Assembly (NCBI RefSeq): GCF_018224885.1
Contig: NZ_JAGTXB010000005.1
Location: 372,001-436,000 of the forward strand
Source of the DNA: Chitinophaga hostae
GTDB lineage: Bacteria > Bacteroidota > Bacteroidia > Chitinophagales > Chitinophagaceae
Reading direction: 5' to 3'
DNA length: 64,000 bases
Notes under the pieces: model-generated
Databases searched by the model: none
Seen by the model: the letters and a program-made list of their open reading frames with translations, nothing else
Told to the model about the DNA's origin: nothing
Shown here: positions 1 through 8,841 of the stretch, piece after piece
Layout of the letters: every line of letters starts with the position of its first letter
Numbering within the stretch: position 1 is the stretch's first letter
Made by a program: the position numbers and the translations under genes

Positions 1-3000
1 CCCAGTGTGCCCATATTGAGTGTGAACACGAGTCCGTACCAGTCGCCTGAAATACCTTCCTGTGGCTGGTTGATCCATTGTGTTACATTCAGGAATCCCT
101 GGGATGCAGGCGTGTTGTTTTTGGCGCCGGTGGTCATACCAGTGAGCTGCAGCGGGAAATGCCTGTACAGGCTATCGTTGCGGGCGGTGCTCTGACCTAT
201 GTCTGTGGAAAGATGACTGATGTCGAATCGGAAAGTACGTGTGGACGGTGTTTCCAATGGAAAGTCCATGTCGAGGTTCAACCCTGCACAGGCAATGCCG
301 GCACTGCCTGGCGGCGCATTCACTTCACTTCCAAAGGAGAGTATATCAAAATCACTGAGCTTATTGAAATTGATGAATCCCCAGCAGGAGAAGACCGACT
401 GCACGATACCCTGACCGCCGGTTTGCGGCACAGTGGTGCTGAAGGACGCTTTCTGTATTTCTACATCCTGTATAATCGCGCTGTCAAGAAAGATGAGGTT
501 ATCATCTGCACTCACAAACGTATACGCAGGTACGCCGTTGTGATTTTCACAGGCGCCACGCAGTATCACCAGGTTGTCCCGGTTATCTGCTTTTGTTTTT
601 TCCCCGAAAAGCCGGTTGATGGTGAGTGCAATATTGCTGTTGAAATTCACCACCTTCGCGTTGCTGAACAGCACTTTGAGATTGAGCACTTTGAAATCAT
701 AATCCACGTTTGTATTGATCATCGCCTCTTTCTTGTATCTTTCTACTGACTGTCCCAGCGAAGCAAACACCTGGTCTTCATAATCAATCAAACCAAACAA
801 AGCGCTCACGGGCAACATGGATAATGCGCCTTTATCATTGTGTACTACGCTCATGTCTATACCAAAATGGTGCGCATTGAAGCGCTGCAGGTCAATACCT
901 GCCAGCAGGCCTTGCAGCGCTGCCGGGAAATGTTGCACATCCACTTTGATAGCAAGTGCCAGAACTCCCTGCCATTGGGGATCTGTGGCCGATGTGTAGA
1001 ATTTATAATAGTCGTTGTCTTTATTCACCAGGTAATTATCAATACCTGTTTGCACATACTGCTGTATCCATGCTGATAATAATTCGAGTCCATTGTTGTC
1101 AGTCATGTTAAACTGATCCGCCATAGTCCATCCCTGTGGATTGCTGATATGATCTGTCAGCGCACCGTTACGGAATTTGAAGATCAGTACATTGTTGAAC
1201 TGGCCATATACATTCTGCTGCGGCACATCCAGTATAAAAGGCCAGCCGTCCATATACATTTCATTGCTGAAGGAGCCAAGTACAGGATTCCCCTCAACAG
1301 TAGGATTGAAAGAAATAACGTTGAACAGTTGATTGGTCTGGAAGGCGCTTTGTAACGTATGTCCCAGATCGCTGAAGAAAAGTTTGTAGAGGGGCGACAT
1401 ATTGCCATCACTCTGCAGATACTGATTGCTGGCCAGTTGCAGTAGCTTCCAGATACCGCTTGTTTTGTCGGCTTCGACATAAAAGCCTTGTGGGCTTGTG
1501 CCTGGCACAATATCGGCGGCGGCGTTTTGCGTAGCGCTGCGTGCCTGTATCAATTGTTGCTGCTGGCTTACACCGATCACATTTTTGCGTTGCGGACTGA
1601 TGATCTGCAATTCGTATTGTTGAAGGTCGGTAAGTACATTACTGGAAGTAACGGCGCCATAAGAAGTCATCGGGAATACAATTGCTTGGGACAGCGTTCC
1701 TGCATTGGGTACGAGGCTGCCCAGTACCTCCTTGTCTGTAAACACATCCTGATCTGCCGCAAACAGGGAAGCGCCTACCGGTTGTGCATGATAGATGACG
1801 GCGGCATTGCTGCTGCTGCCCTGTTGCAGGGTGGCCCAGGCAGTCTGATAGCTGTTGTTGAGCAGAGGAACCACCGTACCATTCTCATCCAGGTTGGGGG
1901 ATCCTGCTAAAGGAAACCGATCGGCATATGCAGATTGTTTTGGTGTGAAACATAGCAGATCGCCGGTGCTGCCATTCACATCCGGTGTGATGCTCACACT
2001 CTCTGTTCCGGCGAGGCCATTCATGAAGCGCATCTGTTTGTTGCTGTCGAGATAGGGAGCATATTCGCTGTCCAGTACCAACGTGAAGTTACCGGATGGG
2101 ATGAGATACCAGGGCAGTGTATCGGCGGCATCGCGGTAGCTGAATACGAGCATGGCGCTACCGGGACCGGGATAGTTATCCGAACCATTGATGGAAGATA
2201 GGTTAACCACAGGTTTCATCTGCAATGGATAACCATAGTCAGCGGTATAATAAGTATTGAATAGGGTAGCATTGGTGGTATTGACCTGGGTATCAGAGTA
2301 GAGGGTTTGTCCCAGCAAGGCAAAGTAGGTTCCTGTTTTATGTATGTTCATCATATCCACAGGATTGATACTTGCCTGGCAGAGCAGGAAGTAATTGAGA
2401 AGGCCGTCTGGCACAAGCTGATAGCGGATGGTACAAAGGGAACCATCCACTGTGCTGTTATAGAAATATTTTATGCTGAGGTCATAGGCTACAGCGGTAA
2501 AGTCACGGGCCAGGTTGAAGCCGATCACCAGGCGCATGCAACCTCTGCCAATACCGCTAAATGGGAGTACCAGCGGCAGGGGTTGTGTAACTGTGCTGGA
2601 GGCCACCGTGTTGGCTTGAAAGCTGACCTGTGAAGGATCATTGAAGGTGAGCAACAGGCGATCATGGTCGCCATCAACAGAAAAATAGGTGTTGGTGGAA
2701 CCTATATACAGTGAGGCATAATTATTACCGAAGCTGAAGTTCATTTGCTGCATGACTGCAAAACCTTGATTGTATTGTGTCAGGAGCAGCGCTGTTACAT
2801 TAGCAGATGAAAGGGCATCATTGGGTGACTGGAGCCATAGAATTGCGTTATCAGGTGTTTCACTGGAAATGAAGCTAATATAGTTCCATATATTCTGTAC
2901 CAGCGTATCTGCAGGGATGGCTGGAGCGTTGCCGGCAAAAAGGTAATAGCCCTTGATGGCAGCAGTATCGCTGAGGCTGAGGGTATCTTTGCCGGAGGAT

Positions 3001-3101
3001 GTACCGGATGCCAGTACAAAGGCACACCAGCCATTATCGTCAGGAGTGGTGTATAGTGATGAATTACCTGACTGGGTGTTGCTGAATGCAAGGGTGCTCA
3101 T
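1..3101 (-). CDS. Very large protein of unknown function (3' end outside window)
   Basis: An open frame runs without a stop from the ATG at 3101 to the window edge, so at least 1033 residues are present and the C-terminus is missing. I do not recognise the family. There is no N-terminal signal peptide (start MSTLAFSNTQSG). The protein is rich in Asn, Ser, Gln and aromatic residues, low in Lys/Arg and has no obvious transmembrane helix or tandem repeat, suggesting a beta-rich structural or surface-associated protein. It begins 13 bp after the stop of a small secreted protein and is the third gene of a tight three-gene operon. A structural particle component or an effector is possible, but nothing in the sequence decides this. 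Confidence 0.8.
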   Translation of the reverse strand, partial: MSTLAFSNTQSGNSSLYTTPDDNGWCAFVLASGTSSGKDTLSLSDTAAIKGYYLFAGNAPAIPADTLVQNIWNYISFISSETPDNAILWLQSPNDALSSANVTALLLTQYNQGFAVMQQMNFSFGNNYASLYIGSTNTYFSVDGDHDRLLLTFNDPSQVSFQANTVASSTVTQPLPLVLPFSGIGRGCMRLVIGFNLARDFTAVAYDLSIKYFYNSTVDGSLCTIRYQLVPDGLLNYFLLCQASINPVDMMNIHKTGTYFALLGQTLYSDTQVNTTNATLFNTYYTADYGYPLQMKPVVNLSSINGSDNYPGPGSAMLVFSYRDAADTLPWYLIPSGNFTLVLDSEYAPYLDSNKQMRFMNGLAGTESVSITPDVNGSTGDLLCFTPKQSAYADRFPLAGSPNLDENGTVVPLLNNSYQTAWATLQQGSSSNAAVIYHAQPVGASLFAADQDVFTDKEVLGSLVPNAGTLSQAIVFPMTSYGAVTSSNVLTDLQQYELQIISPQRKNVIGVSQQQQLIQARSATQNAAADIVPGTSPQGFYVEADKTSGIWKLLQLASNQYLQSDGNMSPLYKLFFSDLGHTLQSAFQTNQLFNVISFNPTVEGNPVLGSFSNEMYMDGWPFILDVPQQNVYGQFNNVLIFKFRNGALTDHISNPQGWTMADQFNMTDNNGLELLSAWIQQYVQTGIDNYLVNKDNDYYKFYTSATDPQWQGVLALAIKVDVQHFPAALQGLLAGIDLQRFNAHHFGIDMSVVHNDKGALSMLPVSALFGLIDYEDQVFASLGQSVERYKKEAMINTNVDYDFKVLNLKVLFSNAKVVNFNSNIALTINRLFGEKTKADNRDNLVILRGACENHNGVPAYTFVSADDNLIFLDSAIIQDVEIQKASFSTTVPQTGGQGIVQSVFSCWGFINFNKLSDFDILSFGSEVNAPPGSAGIACAGLNLDMDFPLETPSTRTFRFDISHLSTDIGQSTARNDSLYRHFPLQLTGMTTGAKNNTPASQGFLNVTQWINQPQEGISGDWYGLVFTLNMGTL

Positions 3102-3114
3102 AGTACTCAGCGAT

Positions 3115-3567
3115 TTATGGTTTTGGGAGGCATGGAGGTGAGCTGTCATTGACATACCACGCTGCCAGCACACCTTTGAAAACAAAGCTTTGGTGATTGG
3201 CGTATACGCTGTAACTGAAATCGCCGTTCAGCACGCCCGGCATATCAGGCAGTGAAGGCAATATTTTCAGCAAACCGATGGCACATCCTGTTCCCAGCTG
3301 CAGATCAAAAACATATGTATTATTAGTGGGTGTCAGTTTGCAAAGGCCCGTCAATTGCGTGTTCAGTAGCAATACACAGGTGACGGTATTACCGGAGCTA
3401 TCGATTTTATATATTATCTGCAGATCACCCAGGATACGTTGTGAACATTTTCCGGGAGTAGAAAGTACATCCGGCAGGCAATCAGCCTTTGGTTGTTGAG
3501 CGTATAGCAATGAGGAGGCAAGCAACAACAGGACAGTACCTGTTGTTGCTATTAGTTTTATGAACAT
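3115..3567 (-). CDS. Small secreted protein of unknown function
   Basis: 150 residues. The start at 3567 (MFIKLIATTGTVLLLLAS) gives a clear signal peptide ending near LLYAQ; the longer frame up to 3735 overlaps the upstream gene and adds a non-signal leader, so I reject it. The mature part has several Cys (for example near CLPDVLSTPGKC and LCKLT), compatible with disulfides in the periplasm or outside the cell. No family recognised. It lies 13 bp after the upstream gene and 13 bp before the very large protein, so the three are probably co-transcribed and the small protein may be its exported partner. Confidence 0.7.
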   Translation of the reverse strand: MFIKLIATTGTVLLLLASSLLYAQQPKADCLPDVLSTPGKCSQRILGDLQIIYKIDSSGNTVTCVLLLNTQLTGLCKLTPTNNTYVFDLQLGTGCAIGLLKILPSLPDMPGVLNGDFSYSVYANHQSFVFKGVLAAWYVNDSSPPCLPKP

Positions 3568-3580
3568 CTGTCTAATGATA

Positions 3581-3961
3581 TTAGACCTGATCCTCTTTAA
3601 TTTTTGGTTTAATTTTAGCGCCTGCATCGCCGCTGGCGTTCCAGGCAGCAATAGAGGCTGAGTAAGGAGTATCGTTATTCCCTTGTTGATCTGTAGCGTC
3701 TCCTTCTGCAAAAACGCTGCCATCAGTGAATCCAATAGCTGCTGTGAAAGTGGCCTTTTTGAGATTTACGGTCTGCTGCCCCCTTTGAAAAGTTACAGGG
3801 CCTGCTGTAGGCTGAATAGGTGAAAGTGTTACGCTGCCGAGCTCTCCGGCGGCAGATGTAAATTTTACTACTGCTACCTGCATGCCTCCGTTTAGGCTGA
3901 CAGTAGTGGTGGCAGTAACGGAGTTGACCAGAGGTGTAGACTGCTTATAAGGGAAGCCCAT
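3581..3961 (-). CDS. Hypothetical 126-residue protein, first gene of three-gene operon
   Basis: Start MGFPYKQSTPLV, no signal peptide. The sequence is dominated by Thr/Val/Gly beta-strand-like stretches (for example NSVTATTTVSLNGGMQVAVV) and ends in a Lys-rich tail (KIKPKIKEDQV). I do not recognise a family. It heads the operon with the two genes that follow it at 13-bp spacing, and is transcribed in the same direction as the NarL-type regulator that ends 133 bp upstream. Confidence 0.65.
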   Translation of the reverse strand: MGFPYKQSTPLVNSVTATTTVSLNGGMQVAVVKFTSAAGELGSVTLSPIQPTAGPVTFQRGQQTVNLKKATFTAAIGFTDGSVFAEGDATDQQGNNDTPYSASIAAWNASGDAGAKIKPKIKEDQV

Positions 3962-4094
3962 AGTGATAAGATTTTGAGGGTAAAGAAATTGTTTGATTAC
4001 AGCGGTAAAGTTAGGATGGCTGCTATTCTATATAACCCGTATTTATCCCGTCAGCCATACGTAATATTACGCTTGTTCTGTCTGTTTTTTTTCT

Positions 4095-4745
4095 TTATAC
4101 TTCTACCATATTCTGCCGGATAGCATATACAACAATGCCCGCAGTGCCGCGCACATTCATCTTTTCCATGATCCGCAACCGGTAGCCTTCTACGGTTCTG
4201 TTGCTAAGATTCAGCCTGGCGGCTATTTCTTTGGTAACCATATCCTGGCATATCAGCTGAATGATCTCCTTTTCACGCACGCTGAATATCTCCCGCTGCA
4301 TGGAAGAACGTGGCGCGGAAAAAAGACGCAACGCCTGTGATGCAATAGCCCGGCAGTAATAAGGCTTCCTGTTGTATACATCATGAATGGCTTCCAGTAT
4401 CTCCAGCCTGTCGCATTGCCTGAGCAGAAAGCCCTGCACGCCGGCCTGCAACATGCTACCCAGCATCGGCACATCATCCAGCAGTGATAATGCAATGATG
4501 TTTACGTTCGGCAGCGTTTTGGGCACATACTGCAGTACCGTTGTGTTGTCGCCAATATCAAATGTGGGATCAGTGAGGAGAATGTCTGGTTGTAGTATAG
4601 TAAGCGCGGAAGTAAGCTCGTTCCCATTAGTAGTGGTTCCCAGGAGATCTATATCTGGTGCAGTTTGCAGAATATGCGAAAGCCCTTCAAGATATACTTC
4701 CTGGCGGTCAGCCACGAACAGGCGGATAGGATAGTAATGTTTCAT
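4095..4745 (-). CDS. NarL/FixJ-type response regulator with atypical receiver
   Basis: 216 residues: an N-terminal receiver (about 5-125) and a C-terminal LuxR-type helix-turn-helix (about 150-210; VREKEIIQLICQDMVTKEIA and NLSNRTVEGYRLRI). The presumed phospho-acceptor is Asp59 (PDILLTDP). Two usual receiver positions differ: the N-terminal acidic pair is Asp13-Arg14 rather than Asp-Asp, and the conserved Lys after the fifth strand is Arg109 (GFLLRQ). Phosphorylation chemistry may therefore be weak or altered. No kinase is adjacent. The gene lies directly upstream of, and in the same direction as, the unrecognised operon, which is a possible target. Confidence 0.85.
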   Translation of the reverse strand: MKHYYPIRLFVADRQEVYLEGLSHILQTAPDIDLLGTTTNGNELTSALTILQPDILLTDPTFDIGDNTTVLQYVPKTLPNVNIIALSLLDDVPMLGSMLQAGVQGFLLRQCDRLEILEAIHDVYNRKPYYCRAIASQALRLFSAPRSSMQREIFSVREKEIIQLICQDMVTKEIAARLNLSNRTVEGYRLRIMEKMNVRGTAGIVVYAIRQNMVEV

Positions 4746-5179
4746 ACGTAGTGCAATTCCCAGGCAATGTATTTCCCGGGCTGGTTATTTTGAGTAAGTG
4801 GCTCCTGGATTACAATCTTGCATGCATACTGTCTGAAGGACATGGACTCATCTATCCGGTTTGTTGAGCATGCCTTTTATTTTTGTAGAGAGACACTGCA
4901 ATAAAGATAAGGGAATTTTTATTATCGCTTACCGGGAAAAATAACGGTGATAAGCGCCTTGTATTGGATTAAATACCACGTATAACAGACTTACCAGGTG
5001 CACTCTTCACAATTTTCTTTATTTTCGCGTCGAATTCCACTTTCTTCAATTTGAGCGTATGATGGATATTGTATTACAGTAATTACCCAGGTAATTACAT
5101 CTTCAACAGGTAATTCTTTCATGGTTTCTGCGGCTTCGACCGCGGAAGTATCTTTTATTGTTATTTAATTCTATCAGTA
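4746..5179. other. Intergenic region between divergent genes, with short TAATTAC repeats
   Basis: 434 bp without a credible gene. It holds a match to the Bacteroidota -7 box on the plus strand (TATTTTTG, 4878-4885) with TTTG only 14 bp upstream, so that promoter is doubtful. Between about 5075 and 5125 the palindromic octamer GTAATTAC and close variants occur three times (AGTAATTACCC, AGGTAATTAC, AGGTAATTC), which could be a protein-binding cluster upstream of the GNAT gene. Nothing else stands out. Confidence 0.4.
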
Positions 5180-5695
5180 ATGCACAAATACAATTATACT
5201 ATCAGGAGGGAGAAGCCTTCTGATATCGCGGCTATTGACCAGGTAACCAGGACTGCGTTTGCCTCAGCCGCATACAGCAGTGGAACGGAATCATTCATCA
5301 TAAAAGCCCTGCGCGCAAATAGTCAGCTGACCGTTTCCCTGGTAGCAGAGGAGGAGGGAGTATTGATAGGGCATATTGCTATATCGCCTGTAACCATTTC
5401 TTCAGGAAGTGAAGGCTGGTTTGGATTAGGGCCTGTATCGGTGATCCCCTCCAAACAGGGATCAGGCGTGGGCTCCGGCCTGATCAGGGCGGCCATTGAG
5501 GCATTGCGGGAGCTGCATACATCCGGCTGTGTAGTGCTGGGCGAGCCTTCCTATTATGGCCGGTTCGGATTCAGAAGCGATGACCGTTTGCAGTATCTGC
5601 ATGCTCCTGCGGAGTATTTCCAGGTACAGTCATTTACAGGACAGATACCGGAGGGGACTGTAGAATATGATGATAGCTTCAACGTCACCAGTTGA
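5180..5695 (+). CDS. GNAT family N-acetyltransferase (YhbS-like)
   Basis: 171 residues. The acetyl-CoA binding signature of GNAT enzymes is visible as GLGPVSVIPSKQGSGVGSGL (V-x-P-x-x-Q-x-x-G-x-G, about 94-113). The segment GCVVLGEPSYYGRFGF (about 121-136) is typical of the YhbS/COG3153 branch, which transfers acetyl groups from acetyl-CoA to small amines or other poorly known substrates. It is a cytosolic enzyme and stands alone, followed by a clear terminator, so its context gives no substrate. Confidence 0.88.
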   Translation: MHKYNYTIRREKPSDIAAIDQVTRTAFASAAYSSGTESFIIKALRANSQLTVSLVAEEEGVLIGHIAISPVTISSGSEGWFGLGPVSVIPSKQGSGVGSGLIRAAIEALRELHTSGCVVLGEPSYYGRFGFRSDDRLQYLHAPAEYFQVQSFTGQIPEGTVEYDDSFNVTS

Positions 5696-5710
5696 GTTAA
5701 TCAGTGGTAA

Positions 5711-5751
5711 AAAGAAGGGGCTGTCTCAACAGGATTGAGCAGCCTCTTTTT
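5711..5751 (+). terminator. Rho-independent terminator after the acetyltransferase gene
   Basis: Stem GGCTGTCTCAA pairs with TTGAGCAGCC across a short CAGGA loop with one mismatch, flanked by A-rich sequence on the left and CTCTTTTTC on the right. It lies 20-55 bp after the stop codon. Confidence 0.75.
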
Positions 5752-5809
5752 CTTTGTGGTCCCATCCCTTGGGACATGACGGCATTACTACCCCAAAGGA
5801 AACCACTAT

Positions 5810-6388
5810 CTACTGTTTTAAATACGTCAGGGGAGGACCCACTTTTTCAAAACCGTGTTCCTTCCTCATATTGTCTCTTTCTGCTTCTGACATATTTTTG
5901 GCGACGCCTTCACTGATCTTCTTAAAATACTCCTCCATTTTACCTGCCGGCTGATGGGCTATGATTACTTTTGCCTCCCCTTGTCCAACCTTTGCAAAGG
6001 TATGAGGCACCATTCGCGGGCCAAATACAAAATCGCCGGCTTTGGCATTGTATGTTTGGTCGCCTACTTTAATGAGAAACTCTCCCTGCAAAACATACCA
6101 CCATTCATCCGTATCATAATGGGTATGAAGTATTGGACCACCTTCCTTTATTCGTGTTGATTCAAAAACGTACATACCTCCATCGGTATCTGCGGTGGAT
6201 ACTTTAGTATAAAAAATATCTCCATCAAAAGGAGAAATGCTTTTATTAAACCGGTCTTTTCCGGCATCCACCTTAAATCCTTTACCCCTGTCATATTTGT
6301 TTTTAGTTCCCGCGTAAACATTTTTTAATGAAAAGGAAAAGAGGGAACCAATTGCAAGGCTCAACCTTAAAAAAGAACTGCGTTTCAT
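5810..6388 (-). CDS. Exported single-domain cupin protein
   Basis: 192 residues, with an N-terminal signal sequence (MKRSSFLRLSLAIGSLFSFS, probable cleavage after VYA). The cupin metal-binding motifs are intact: motif 1 has His88, His90 and Glu95 (HTHYDTDEWWYVLQG) and motif 2 supplies His129 (FGPRMVPHTF). This predicts a small beta-barrel binding a divalent metal in the periplasm; the substrate is unknown. A charged C-terminal tail (EYFKKISEG...RKEHGFEK) resembles that of quercetin-dioxygenase-like cupins. A second exported cupin lies at 7680. Confidence 0.85.
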   Translation of the reverse strand: MKRSSFLRLSLAIGSLFSFSLKNVYAGTKNKYDRGKGFKVDAGKDRFNKSISPFDGDIFYTKVSTADTDGGMYVFESTRIKEGGPILHTHYDTDEWWYVLQGEFLIKVGDQTYNAKAGDFVFGPRMVPHTFAKVGQGEAKVIIAHQPAGKMEEYFKKISEGVAKNMSEAERDNMRKEHGFEKVGPPLTYLKQ

Positions 6389-6457
6389 AAATCTTATATT
6401 AAAGTTTATAAAATCAAATCTTTATGTAAGGGCCGTCCGCAAACGACGCCTTTTGTT

Positions 6458-7462
6458 TTACTGGCAGCCGCAGGCCGCATGTAGCTGTTGCACGATCGTT
6501 TTCGGATCATCGGATAGTACATCCCGCTCCCAATTTCTCCATCCCATTTTATCGAGGATAAGGAACATGGCCAGACCTTCTTCCTGCGACCACTGGTTTC
6601 GTTTACGCCGCATCCCTTCCACAGCGGTGGCATAAGGAAGTTTCCCGCCAGACGGATGTTGCAGCCAGTATAAACCTGCAAACTGGCCCAATCCTTCCAT
6701 CGTCAGGAAGATATCGTCCAGCTTCCGTAAAACCTCTCTGTCGCCTGTGAAATAACTGACCTGCCGTTGGTGCAACATCCGCAACGCATCGCAGGTCAGT
6801 TTTTTCGAGGTGCGCTTATCCGGATGGAATGCGGCCTGGTAGAACAGATCTGTTTCTTCTTTCCATCTTCCAACATACACACTGTCTTTTGAAAAAAGAT
6901 GTTGCACGATGTCGTCTGAAAGGGGAGGATCATGGAAAGGATGTTTTTGCTCGATGGTAGTTACGGTTGCGCCCATCCCACGTTGTTGGCGGGTATGGGC
7001 GAATTCGTGGAGAAACACCGCCGTGATGAGCTTTTCGAGTCCGAGTTCCCTGCTCTCTACACCGGCGCTTTTCCAGAAGCGGGGCGTGGCCATCACAAAG
7101 AACGGATTTCCCGCCGAATCTGCCGCGGCAAAAGACATGAGGCCCAGCGGAACCGACTGGCCGTCGGGGATACGCAAGGTTCCGTTATGGGCGCCGGTAT
7201 ACCATTCTATCAACTTCCCGCTGGGGCCGGGGGCGGTGAAACGCTGGTCGGTTGCTGCGAGGGAAGCAGTAGCATAGTACAAAGAATCATCGTATAGGAA
7301 GATTGTCGGAATGGTAGCAGAAGAACCGAATTTGTTTTGGCAAACAAAATTCCAGGCTGAAAACCACGCCGGTACACCGTTCATGCCTGGTGGAATGGAT
7401 TGTGCTTTTACCGTGTTACAAATAAGAAGCATCAGCATGAGAGCTGTGTTGCGCATAGACAT
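6458..7462 (-). CDS. Secreted HExxH (zinc-metallopeptidase-like) protein
   Basis: 334 residues with a signal peptide ending near VKA|QS (residue 20). Residues 152-156 are HEFAH inside ITAVFLHEFAHTRQQ, the usual zinc-binding and catalytic helix of gluzincin/metzincin-type peptidases. A third ligand cannot be assigned with certainty; the acidic segments near EETDLFY or MEGLGQFAG are candidates. I do not recognise a named peptidase family. The C-terminus ends CGCQ. The protein probably acts in the periplasm or outside the cell. ATG codons at 7462 and 7456 are both possible starts. Confidence 0.75.
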   Translation of the reverse strand: MSMRNTALMLMLLICNTVKAQSIPPGMNGVPAWFSAWNFVCQNKFGSSATIPTIFLYDDSLYYATASLAATDQRFTAPGPSGKLIEWYTGAHNGTLRIPDGQSVPLGLMSFAAADSAGNPFFVMATPRFWKSAGVESRELGLEKLITAVFLHEFAHTRQQRGMGATVTTIEQKHPFHDPPLSDDIVQHLFSKDSVYVGRWKEETDLFYQAAFHPDKRTSKKLTCDALRMLHQRQVSYFTGDREVLRKLDDIFLTMEGLGQFAGLYWLQHPSGGKLPYATAVEGMRRKRNQWSQEEGLAMFLILDKMGWRNWERDVLSDDPKTIVQQLHAACGCQ

Positions 7463-7679
7463 ATATTGTGAGATAAATATTTCCTGTAGTGTACCACGAA
7501 TCGTTCGCTAATTTGATGGAGCACAGGGGATGAAGTTACGAAAATAAGTATAACTCATAAGATCACTAGTTGGCTGTCAAATGCTTTTAGCGGTGATTTC
7601 TGCGTTACTTTCCAGAAGGTAAGTATGTGCGCTTTCAAAGGGAAGAAGTGTAATTTGTATAAAATTTAAATGCTACACC

Positions 7680-8252
7680 ATGTTAAACAGAAGATCCTTT
7701 CTAACGAACACTGGTATTTTTGGTGGCTTATTGCCGGCACAGTCATTTCTTCCATTTAATTTGATCTGCGCAAATGATCAGCCACTATTAACAAGGCCCT
7801 CATTAAGTAATTCTTATTGGTATATTGGTCATTTATTGTCTGTCCTGGTTAAGTCTGCAGACACAAATGGGCTTTTCTCTTTGTTGAAAATGACGGAGAA
7901 AAAGGGACTTGAACCCCCGCCGCACACGCATACAAAGGAAGATGAAACATTCATGTTGCTTAGCGGAGAGATCGAGTTTTCAGTAAATAATGAGATATAT
8001 CATGCCGTTGCAGGCAACATCATGTTTTTACCGCGTAAGATCCAGCATTCTTTTAAAGTATTAACGGAGCAGTCTGAAGTGTTGATGCTATTGACCCCTG
8101 GTGGGTTTGAGCAATTCTTTATTGAGATGAGCGAACCTGCACCTGAAATGAAACAAGCGCCATTACCTTCCGGTCCGCCCGATATAGCCCGGCTGATAGC
8201 CGTGGCAGGGAAGTATGGAATAAAATTCCCGGAGAACAAAAGTGCTATTTAA
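7680..8252 (+). CDS. Cupin protein with Tat-like signal
   Basis: 190 residues. The N-terminus MLNRRSFLTNTGIFGG has a twin-arginine-like motif followed by a hydrophobic stretch, so Tat export is likely. Cupin motif 1 is complete (His82, His84, Glu89, Gly96 in PHTHTKEDETFMLLSG) and motif 2 gives His123 (LPRKIQHSF). The layout matches quercetin 2,3-dioxygenase-like cupins, but the substrate cannot be read from the sequence. Its 3' end overlaps the convergent HxlR gene by 8 bp. Confidence 0.83.
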   Translation: MLNRRSFLTNTGIFGGLLPAQSFLPFNLICANDQPLLTRPSLSNSYWYIGHLLSVLVKSADTNGLFSLLKMTEKKGLEPPPHTHTKEDETFMLLSGEIEFSVNNEIYHAVAGNIMFLPRKIQHSFKVLTEQSEVLMLLTPGGFEQFFIEMSEPAPEMKQAPLPSGPPDIARLIAVAGKYGIKFPENKSAI

Positions 8253-8646
8253 CGTTGATGTTATTATCTAAGGATGCCAGATTTTCCATAATCCCGGCAG
8301 GCGTCATAAACATTTTTTTATTTAATTTTTCATCTTGTAAATGGTCATATCCCCAAATGACAATTTGCTGAATAATTGGTAGGAGGCTAAGGCCAGTAGG
8401 AGACAAGCTGTATTGAGATCGGGGTGGAAATTCCGGGAATTTGTTTTTTCGGATGATATCTTTGCTGGTAAAATGCAATAGTTCATTCATTAAAACTTTG
8501 TCGGTAATACCTGGCAATAACTTTTTCAGATCGCAGCATCGCAAGGGTTTTTCCCTAAGGTTCCAGAGAATACCAATCCGCCATTTTCCTGCAAGGAATT
8601 GCAACGTGAATTGGACGGGGCATCCTTTATATAATTGTGATTCCAT
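8245..8646 (-). CDS. HxlR family transcriptional regulator
   Basis: 133 residues, the usual length for the family. The HxlR signature is clear at the N-terminus (CPVQFTLQFLAGKWRIGILW) followed by the winged-helix segment (CDLKKLLPGITDKVLMNELL) and the wing (RSQYSLSPTGLSLLPII). These DNA-binding proteins usually respond to reactive electrophiles or redox signals and regulate a neighbouring oxidoreductase. The convergent cupin gene overlaps its 3' end; no divergent target gene sits at its 5' side. Confidence 0.9.
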   Translation of the reverse strand: MESQLYKGCPVQFTLQFLAGKWRIGILWNLREKPLRCCDLKKLLPGITDKVLMNELLHFTSKDIIRKNKFPEFPPRSQYSLSPTGLSLLPIIQQIVIWGYDHLQDEKLNKKMFMTPAGIMENLASLDNNINVK

Positions 8647-8841
8647 ATGGTGGAAGATTTACAATCTTATTAAAGTTACAACCAAATAAGATATACACCA
8701 AGTTCACCTGAACGGCCTGATCCTGGCATTAAATGACCCGGCAACGGTATTTACAGCGCTGTCGTTAAAGAAATTCAGCTTACCCGGACAATGAGTTCTG
8801 ATAGTTTTTGATACTTTTGTTATAAAGTAATCTCTAGGAAA

